DNA from: Lachnospiraceae bacterium
GTDB taxonomy: Bacteria > Bacillota > Clostridia > Lachnospirales > Lachnospiraceae
Direction of reading: 5' to 3'
Length of the DNA stretch: 12,274 bases
NCBI GenBank assembly: GCA_014804385.1
Contig: JAAUZW010000022.1
Coordinates: forward strand, 27,607 to 39,880
Below the pieces are notes generated by a model. That model saw only the letters and a program-made list of their open reading frames with translations. It was not told where the DNA came from and searched no databases. Position 1 is the stretch's first letter; each line of letters starts with the position of its first letter. Of the stretch, positions 7,356 to 12,274 are shown piece by piece. A program made the translations under genes and the position numbers.

Positions 7356-8474
7356 TCATTGACCCTTTTCCAGTACCAGCGCCATCCCAAGCGCCCACGG
7401 ATAAGCACCGTATCTCTGCGGATACTGTCCGAATCCTTCACACTCACCGGAACAATCATATACGTTCCCGTCTTTTACAGATTTATAGACTGCGTTTTTG
7501 CCGGTCTGCAGCGTCTGCTCATACTCTGGATCTGTAAGAATACCCAATTCTATCCCCTGCTTGATCGCAGCACAGATCATCCCTGTGGCGGAGGTGTCCG
7601 CCGGTCCTTCCAGCGCCTGCAACTGCCAGGAAAAATAACCGTCCGGTCTCTGCCATGCCAAAACAGCCTTCACCAGCTCTCTGTAAGGCGCTTCCAGACG
7701 CTGTCTGCCATAGTCCGATGAAAGACAACCCGCCATACCGCGAAGCAGCCAGCCAACGGCTCTTCCCCAGCCAATGATACCATGTTTACACCCGTCTGTC
7801 ATGTCATATCCATGGTAAGGAAGACCCGTCCCACCGTCCATGCCATAAGATAAAAAATTCACGATCTGTCTGACCGCCAGTTCCCTGTATTCCGCTTTCC
7901 CAAAAGTCTCTCCGTATTGGTAAAGAAAAGGGCAGGCAAGGCCGATGCCGTCCACAAAAACAAACATGCTGCCATGGGCTGGGCGATAACGGAAGCCCCC
8001 CGTTCCATCCACAGGCTGCTTAGCCGCGTAGGCCGCAAGCCTGTCAAGAGCCTCCCTGACCACCTCCCGTGATAACCCCAGCAGATTTGTCCGGGACCGT
8101 TCTCTCATTTCCTGATAAACATTCAGAAGCGTCTCCCCTGCGAGTAAATCGTCGATAACCATGATCGGCATATCCTTTTTCAACCATCTTACATAATATG
8201 CCGCAAGGGCATTCTCTATCATTTCGATTATTTGTTGTGCCTCGGCGGACTCCGCCGTCTCCGCCTGCTTTTCTCCGCCCTTAATAAGCTCTTCCCTGCA
8301 AGTCCACAGTCCTGCCGCCAAAAGCCCGGTCGGCCAGAAGATTAAATCCTCTTTTGCCATCTCCCGATGCAGCAGATATCGTTTGATCAGATATTTGCAT
8401 CTCGCCCGGCCATCCCAGACACCGTAATTGAGTAATTCCTTACAAGCATTTTCTATCAAAGGAATTTTATTCAT
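7356..8474 (-). CDS. GH88/GH105-type unsaturated uronyl hydrolase-like protein
   Basis: The 372-residue protein resembles the alpha/alpha-barrel unsaturated rhamnogalacturonyl/glucuronyl hydrolases (YteR-like). Visible blocks are FVDGIGLACPFLYQYG (172-187), where D175 aligns by pattern with the catalytic Asp of GH105, then GWGRAVGWLLRGMA (235-248), WQRPDGYFSWQL (274-285) and DTSATGMICAAI (293-304). There is no signal peptide, so it should act in the cytoplasm. Known family members remove a 4,5-unsaturated uronic acid from oligosaccharides made by polysaccharide lyases; no lyase is present here. Its place between flippase and polymerase genes, joined to both by ATGA overlaps, suggests a job in assembly or clearing of the glycan rather than general sugar catabolism. 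The start has a near-perfect AAAGGAGG site five bases upstream. The family call is strong; substrate and activity are unknown, and a non-hydrolytic role is possible. Confidence 0.82.
   Translation of the reverse strand: MNKIPLIENACKELLNYGVWDGRARCKYLIKRYLLHREMAKEDLIFWPTGLLAAGLWTCREELIKGGEKQAETAESAEAQQIIEMIENALAAYYVRWLKKDMPIMVIDDLLAGETLLNVYQEMRERSRTNLLGLSREVVREALDRLAAYAAKQPVDGTGGFRYRPAHGSMFVFVDGIGLACPFLYQYGETFGKAEYRELAVRQIVNFLSYGMDGGTGLPYHGYDMTDGCKHGIIGWGRAVGWLLRGMAGCLSSDYGRQRLEAPYRELVKAVLAWQRPDGYFSWQLQALEGPADTSATGMICAAIKQGIELGILTDPEYEQTLQTGKNAVYKSVKDGNVYDCSGECEGFGQYPQRYGAYPWALGMALVLEKGQ
7363..7369 (-). promoter_or_regulatory. Ribosome site for the polymerase gene, inside the hydrolase gene
   Basis: On the minus strand AAAAGGG lies within the last codons of the hydrolase gene. 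It is nine bases from ATG 7353 and three from ATG 7359. The spacing favours 7353, although the ATGA overlap at 7359 could also support stop-start coupling. Confidence 0.45.
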
Positions 8475-10027
8475 CGCGGCCTCCTTTCCGATATCCTCCT
8501 AAGCACAGGCACTCTTTCCGCTACAGCCTTCCACAGATAGGCAAACTCCTCCGTCCTGTGAAACACCGCCAGAAACACCACATTATAAAGCAGAGTGATG
8601 ATCACCACCATCACCGCAAAAGTCAGGATCGTAGTCTCCTTCATAACCATATGCCGTATCGGCAGAACAACGATTCCCACAGCCAGGATCACGGCAATAT
8701 ATTTCAGGGAATCTCGAAAATAAACCCATGCTTTTTTTTCAAAGCAGTGCCGATAAATAATGCCCGGCCGGATCAGATTTGCCAAAATACCGGAAACCAA
8801 AGTGCCCACATACACACCCGTCACCCCGATTCTCTGTACCAGCAAAATGGAAACTACAAGATTGACGGCCCCCTGCACCAGCGGCAGATATCTGTCCGGT
8901 TCAAAAAGACCGGCGGCAATCTTGAAATTTAAGAGCACTGTACGGCCTCCCTTAAAGTAAAAATCTGTCACCAAAAGCAGCACTGTGATCTGTGGCAAAG
9001 TCCAACCCTCGTCATGCAGCCACAAGCCGCCGATAAAAGGGGTAAGCAGATGAAAAAATCCCACTGCACCGAAGCCATACAGCCAACAGGCGAAAAAACG
9101 ATATACTTTAAAGAGAGTGTACTGCCTCTCCCTGGATTCTGTAGCCACTACATTGCCAAAACCCGAGATCACAGAGTCAAAAATAATGTTCACAAAATTG
9201 CCCACATAGGTGGTGATGTAGAGATAGTTGTCCACGACCGCCGCAGTGTCCACATTGACGAAAGAGGAAATGATTATCTTATCCGTCTGCAGCCTGGCCA
9301 CGTCCCCGATCTTATGGCAGATGAGTGCCTTTGTTTTTGTGATGATTACCCGTGTCTCTTCTGTTGTCAGCCGTTTCACATCCCGGTCTCTCAGATAAGG
9401 GTAGAGCCTGTTCAGATAGATCGTCACGAAAATTTTCTGTACCAGCTCCACAACAGACTGTGCCAGCAGATAAAAAAGAAAATTACGGGTGAGAAGCAGC
9501 ACACTGATCTGTGAAAACGCTACTGCTATTTTTGTCAAAGTAGTAATGTTTGTCTGAATATAATTTTTCTGTTCCGCATTCACCAGGCTATATTTGTAAG
9601 TGACAAAATAGCTGATGACCGTATTGAACAAAAACAGATAATAGTAGAGCGTCAGTTCCCGAATTGTAAGAGAACCCGGATTTTTCAAAATGTACTTTAG
9701 AAACGGGGATATCGCGATTCCCAACACTGCGATCACACCCGCGATCGCCAGATAGGCCCGCTTGTAGAAACGCATATAAGACTTGATCTTCTCGTAATCC
9801 CGCTCCGCTACAGGCTTATAGAGACTATAGTTCAAAGCTGTGCCGATCCCCAGTTCTGTCAGGGATAACACACTTAAGACATCCGTGTAGACGCCGTTTA
9901 CACCGGACAACGTCATGCCCAGCACATAGATAAAGATCGTCCTCTGAATAAAATTCACCAGCAGAATGACGAGGTTACTGATATATCCGAATATGATATT
10001 TTTTCCGGCTTTTTGTATTCTGCCCAT
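8471..10027 (-). CDS. Wzx-type polysaccharide flippase (MOP superfamily)
   Basis: The 518-residue integral membrane protein has about 12-14 hydrophobic helices spread over its length, the size and layout of Wzx/polysaccharide-transporter family members. Its start (GRIQKAGKNIIFGYISNLV) is the typical basic residues leading into the first helix. SLTELGIGTALNYSLYKP and the later GVTGVYVGTLVSGILANL are conserved-looking loops of this family. It should flip undecaprenyl-linked repeat units to the outer face for the polymerase. The ATG lies 3 bp after the TAA of the pyruvyl transferase gene, with only a weak purine stretch (GAAAGCGA) before it, so translation probably depends on ribosomes finishing the upstream gene. 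Its stop overlaps the start of the hydrolase gene by four bases (ATGA), and its last codons carry that gene's AAAGGAGG site. Confidence 0.9.
   Translation of the reverse strand: MGRIQKAGKNIIFGYISNLVILLVNFIQRTIFIYVLGMTLSGVNGVYTDVLSVLSLTELGIGTALNYSLYKPVAERDYEKIKSYMRFYKRAYLAIAGVIAVLGIAISPFLKYILKNPGSLTIRELTLYYYLFLFNTVISYFVTYKYSLVNAEQKNYIQTNITTLTKIAVAFSQISVLLLTRNFLFYLLAQSVVELVQKIFVTIYLNRLYPYLRDRDVKRLTTEETRVIITKTKALICHKIGDVARLQTDKIIISSFVNVDTAAVVDNYLYITTYVGNFVNIIFDSVISGFGNVVATESRERQYTLFKVYRFFACWLYGFGAVGFFHLLTPFIGGLWLHDEGWTLPQITVLLLVTDFYFKGGRTVLLNFKIAAGLFEPDRYLPLVQGAVNLVVSILLVQRIGVTGVYVGTLVSGILANLIRPGIIYRHCFEKKAWVYFRDSLKYIAVILAVGIVVLPIRHMVMKETTILTFAVMVVIITLLYNVVFLAVFHRTEEFAYLWKAVAERVPVLRRISERRPR
8480..8487 (-). 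promoter_or_regulatory. Strong Shine-Dalgarno site for the hydrolase gene
   Basis: AAAGGAGG on the minus strand is followed by CCGCG and ATG at 8474. This is the best match to the 16S rRNA anti-SD sequence in the window. It lies within the flippase gene end, suggesting the hydrolase is translated efficiently on its own account. Confidence 0.65.
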
Positions 10028-10030
10028 AGT

Positions 10031-11227
10031 TTATTCGCTTTCATGCAAAGCCTGCCACAATTTGCGGATCTCATCCCCCGCCTTGGCAGCCTCCTTACAG
10101 TAGGAAGGCATGATTTTAGAAAGCCTGTCGCGGATCTCGCCCTCTCTGTCCATCATCCACTCATACGCCTCAATCAGCTCCTCCGGATCTGACAGCTTCT
10201 GCACCGGCAGCACATAATGCTCCTCCGTGCCAAAGAGATCTCTGGCAATCCCTCTCGCCTTCACAGAATATCCGACCACCAGCGTGGGAACCCCGGAAGA
10301 ATAGGCTGCAATGGTAGCATGTGTTCTGGCGCCGATAAAGGCCCGGCATTTAGAAATAACATATTTTATTTTCTGACAGGACATATCTTGAAACTGTACG
10401 ACACGGTCGTTTCCCTGATACACGCCATAAAGCTCCTTTATTGTCAATCTGTCGTCATTGTGCTTCCACATCACATGAGGGATCAGCGCAATATGGCAAT
10501 CACTGGTCTCCAAAATAAAATCTATCAGTTTCCGATAGTTCTCTATCGTTATCCCCTCTTTACTTTCATGTTTGAGGATCATCGGACTGATATTGATGCC
10601 GATGGTATTGCCCTCCTGAAAACCGGAAGGAAGCGTCGTCTTCTCCGGCTGCAATGTGAAGGCAGGATCAGGACACTGCTTCACATTCTCCGTGATCCCC
10701 GCCGCCGCAAGCGCCTGTGTCGTGATGGACTCCCTCGGCGTTATCAACGCATAGCGCCGCATATCCTCCATCACCTCTGGTGCCTGCAGGAGCTCCGGCT
10801 CCAGAGAACAACCCCATAGGACAGTTTTCGCTCCTGCACGGTTAAAGGCACTGTTGGCAATAATCGCCTCCTTCTTAGACTGCTCATAACAATACATATC
10901 TCCGCCCACGGAAAGATAAAGGGGCGCAAGATTTTTGCCCATCACGTCGCGAAAACGGTAACGCATAAAGGATTCTGCATCCCTGAACACCTTTCTCCAG
11001 ACATAGTACCACACATGAGCAAAAAAATGCTCCGCAATCTTGCGTTCTTCCAGAATATCGCAGAGCGGCTCCAGCGAATACCGTCTATCCTCTTTCTCGC
11101 TGTTAGTCACAAGGAGTTTTTGAATTTCCTCTATCATATGGCAGGTGCTGTTGACGATCGCCTCACAGCCATGATTCCCGCTGCCGCCGTGAAGATACAT
11201 GACAATCCTGTCGTTTTTCTGTTCCAT
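10031..11227 (-). CDS. Polysaccharide pyruvyl transferase family protein
   Basis: The 398-residue soluble protein belongs to the polysaccharide pyruvyl transferase family (CsaB/WcaK-like). Residues 14-23 (GGSGNHGCEA) form the N-terminal glycine-rich loop near the start. PLYLSVGGDMY (102-112) and VLWGCSLEPE (136-145) are the middle strands, and FIGARTHATIAAYSSGVP (297-314, R301 and H303) is the C-terminal conserved block; GYSVKARGIARDLF follows. The expected reaction adds a pyruvate ketal from phosphoenolpyruvate to a sugar of the repeat unit, giving the polymer a negative charge. Some family members act in other ways, so the reaction is inferred. A TTG at 11242 gives a five-residue-longer form, but GAAAGG lies seven bases before ATG 11227, which was chosen. 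The gene follows the GT11 gene after 27 bp and precedes the flippase by 3 bp. Confidence 0.86.
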   Translation of the reverse strand: MEQKNDRIVMYLHGGSGNHGCEAIVNSTCHMIEEIQKLLVTNSEKEDRRYSLEPLCDILEERKIAEHFFAHVWYYVWRKVFRDAESFMRYRFRDVMGKNLAPLYLSVGGDMYCYEQSKKEAIIANSAFNRAGAKTVLWGCSLEPELLQAPEVMEDMRRYALITPRESITTQALAAAGITENVKQCPDPAFTLQPEKTTLPSGFQEGNTIGINISPMILKHESKEGITIENYRKLIDFILETSDCHIALIPHVMWKHNDDRLTIKELYGVYQGNDRVVQFQDMSCQKIKYVISKCRAFIGARTHATIAAYSSGVPTLVVGYSVKARGIARDLFGTEEHYVLPVQKLSDPEELIEAYEWMMDREGEIRDRLSKIMPSYCKEAAKAGDEIRKLWQALHESE

Positions 11228-11234
11228 AGTGATG

Positions 11235-11240
11235 CCTTTC
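11235..11240 (-). promoter_or_regulatory. Ribosome site deciding the pyruvyl transferase start
   Basis: GAAAGG on the minus strand is followed by CATCACT and ATG at 11227. It overlaps the TTG codon that would give the longer frame, so the longer start is unlikely. Confidence 0.5.
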
Positions 11241-11254
11241 AAATCTATATTTGT

Positions 11255-12169
11255 TTAAGTATAGCATTCTCCCGCCGGTGTGACAAGCGTCCACCCGGCC
11301 CACAGCTTTTTCATCTGCTCGGGCACGCAGACCTGTGAGTTTTTGTGAATGGAGGGCCGTATCATGATCTTATCGGCAGCCCCGTTCAGGCGCGCCCCCC
11401 AGAAACTGAAGGTACTGTTGGCACAGATATTATGCTTACAGCAGCTCATCAGCTGCATATCATAGAAGCTGTCCGCTCCGCGATTCCAGTCCACGATGCG
11501 GTACTCCGCTCCCCGATAGTGGGCTCTCGCGTATGCAACATCATCCGAAAAGACATAAAACACCGCTCCCGGATATCTCTCTTTGATATAGCGGATAGCC
11601 GTATCATAATACGCCTCCGTACAGATACCGCCAAACACCGCCGCATTCTCCGTGTCCAGATAATCTCCCCTGCGGACATGGATACTGACAGCAGTCTGTC
11701 CCGCCATCTCCTCCATGGCCCCCCGGTTTCTCTCATCGCCGCCTTTCGGAAAACGGATATCCTCTCGAAGAGAAGCCAGAATATCCGCATAGTATGCCTC
11801 GCAGGCCCAGTATCCCACCAGATACCGGTTATCCCAGGACAGAATCTCCTCGTGAAACATTTCCGATTCCTCAAACACGGGCATCCGTCCCGGAAGAAGC
11901 CGTCGTTTTACCTTTTCTCCAAGGCCCGCCTGCTCCTCATAAGTTCTCCCCAGCAAAGCGCGCACCTCTTCCCGCTTGGCTTCCTCCAAAGGAAGATTCC
12001 CAAAATCAGAGAGTTCAAACCGTCTGGGCGCTGCCATCGAATCCTGAACACTCTGCGAAAACCACGCAAGATCCAGCCGTGCCTGTGTCCCCATGCTCTG
12101 ATATTTTCTGTAAAGCGCGTACTGCTGCAGCTGATTGCCCAGCCCGCCCATGACTCTTACAATGATCAT
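11255..12169 (-). CDS. GT11 alpha-1,2-fucosyltransferase
   Basis: The 304-residue protein has the clear signature of family GT11. It has GGLGNQLQQYA (8-18) near the start, SIHVRRGDY (162-170, the GDP-fucose motif HxRRxD), FYVFSDD (204-210), and the C-terminal block ending NSTFSFWGARLN (251-262). Length and order are those of complete bacterial alpha-1,2-fucosyltransferases such as FutC/WbsJ. It should transfer fucose from GDP-fucose to a terminal galactose-type acceptor in alpha-1,2 linkage, at the cytoplasmic side of the membrane. The acceptor cannot be determined. ATG 12169 starts 6 bp after the TGA of the partial upstream gene, with AGAAAG as a modest ribosome site lying across that gene's end. 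No GDP-fucose synthesis genes are in the window, so the donor must be made from elsewhere in the genome. Confidence 0.93.
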   Translation of the reverse strand: MIIVRVMGGLGNQLQQYALYRKYQSMGTQARLDLAWFSQSVQDSMAAPRRFELSDFGNLPLEEAKREEVRALLGRTYEEQAGLGEKVKRRLLPGRMPVFEESEMFHEEILSWDNRYLVGYWACEAYYADILASLREDIRFPKGGDERNRGAMEEMAGQTAVSIHVRRGDYLDTENAAVFGGICTEAYYDTAIRYIKERYPGAVFYVFSDDVAYARAHYRGAEYRIVDWNRGADSFYDMQLMSCCKHNICANSTFSFWGARLNGAADKIMIRPSIHKNSQVCVPEQMKKLWAGWTLVTPAGECYT

Positions 12170-12175
12170 ATCGTT

Positions 12176-12274
12176 TCACTTTCTGTCATACAGTTTAAGC
12201 ATCATCCTCAATATCCACAGCAGCATACTGCCGGGATACAGCATACCCACATACATCAGCTGACTGGATCGCTC
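12176..12274 (-). CDS. C-terminal end of an unidentified protein (partial)
   Basis: The last 32 codons of a gene entering from the right edge are open and end in TGA (12178-12176). The visible protein contains MYVGMLYPGSMLLWILRMM and ends in KLYDRK: a hydrophobic, possibly amphipathic or membrane-touching tail with a basic end. This would suit the C-terminus of a membrane-associated glycosyltransferase, but no family motif is included, so no function is given. The 6-bp spacing to the GT11 gene and the shared strand show that it is part of the same operon. The other two minus-strand frames were not favoured: one is closed by an in-frame TGA near the edge. Confidence 0.6.
   Translation of the reverse strand, partial: ERSSQLMYVGMLYPGSMLLWILRMMLKLYDRK

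Noticed and set aside
7354..7398. Longer polymerase start at GTG 7398 (adds 15 residues)
   Set aside because: It would overlap the hydrolase gene by 43 bases, adds a glycine-rich non-membrane leader, and has no ribosome site; ATG 7353 or 7359 is better placed.
10217..10819. Plus-strand frame of 200 codons opposite the pyruvyl transferase gene
   Set aside because: It has no family motif, and the minus-strand protein is complete with conserved blocks along its length.
11228..11242. TTG start for the pyruvyl transferase gene at 11242
   Set aside because: GAAAGG overlapping that codon is well spaced for ATG 11227, so the extra five codons are probably leader.
1..12274. tRNA, rRNA, CRISPR array, insertion sequence or tandem repeat
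   Set aside because: The window was read for these and none was seen; almost every base is within a coding gene, and the only repeats noted are the palindromes at 2484-2587.

Overview
The window holds a single run of genes, all on the minus strand, so transcription goes from right (12274) to left (1). It is part of a capsule or exopolysaccharide biosynthesis locus: nine complete genes plus one cut gene at each edge. The genes are very tightly packed. Two junctions are ATGA overlaps, two have 3-bp gaps, and the only gap over 30 bp is 2443-2573. No rRNA, tRNA, CRISPR array, insertion sequence, clear promoter or intrinsic terminator was seen. The locus therefore begins upstream (right) and continues downstream (left) of the window.

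In transcription order the genes are: the C-terminal end of an unidentified protein (12274-12176); a GT11 alpha-1,2-fucosyltransferase; a polysaccharide pyruvyl transferase family protein; a Wzx-type flippase; a GH88/GH105-type unsaturated uronyl hydrolase-like protein; a Wzy-like polymerase with an unusual C-terminal extension; a natural fusion of a WecG/TagA/CpsF (GT26) domain to a GT4 domain; a GT4 glycosyltransferase; a radical SAM/SPASM-like protein; a NodZ/O-fucosyltransferase-like enzyme; and the N-terminus of an ABC exporter or flippase.

Taken together (inference), glycosyltransferases build a lipid-linked repeat unit on the inner face of the membrane. The unit contains fucose, probably an N-acetylmannosamine-type sugar added by the GT26 domain, and perhaps a pyruvate ketal. 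Wzx flips it and Wzy polymerises it. The hydrolase, the radical SAM protein and the second (ABC) transporter are the parts a textbook Wzx/Wzy locus does not need.

The organism is most likely a low-to-mid GC Firmicute of the Clostridia, plausibly a gut Lachnospiraceae. This rests on purine-rich Shine-Dalgarno sites of the AGGAGG type, the style of the GT4 and GT26 proteins, and fucosyltransferases common in gut commensals; no sequence here proves the taxon. Base composition is mosaic: the GT4 gene near 2.7 kb has stretches of about 65% GC, while the two leftmost genes are nearer 40%.

The least expected non-coding structure is the 2443-2573 gap and the adjoining end of the GT4 gene. Two nested inverted repeats lie there back to back, one of them overlapping the GT4 stop codon.
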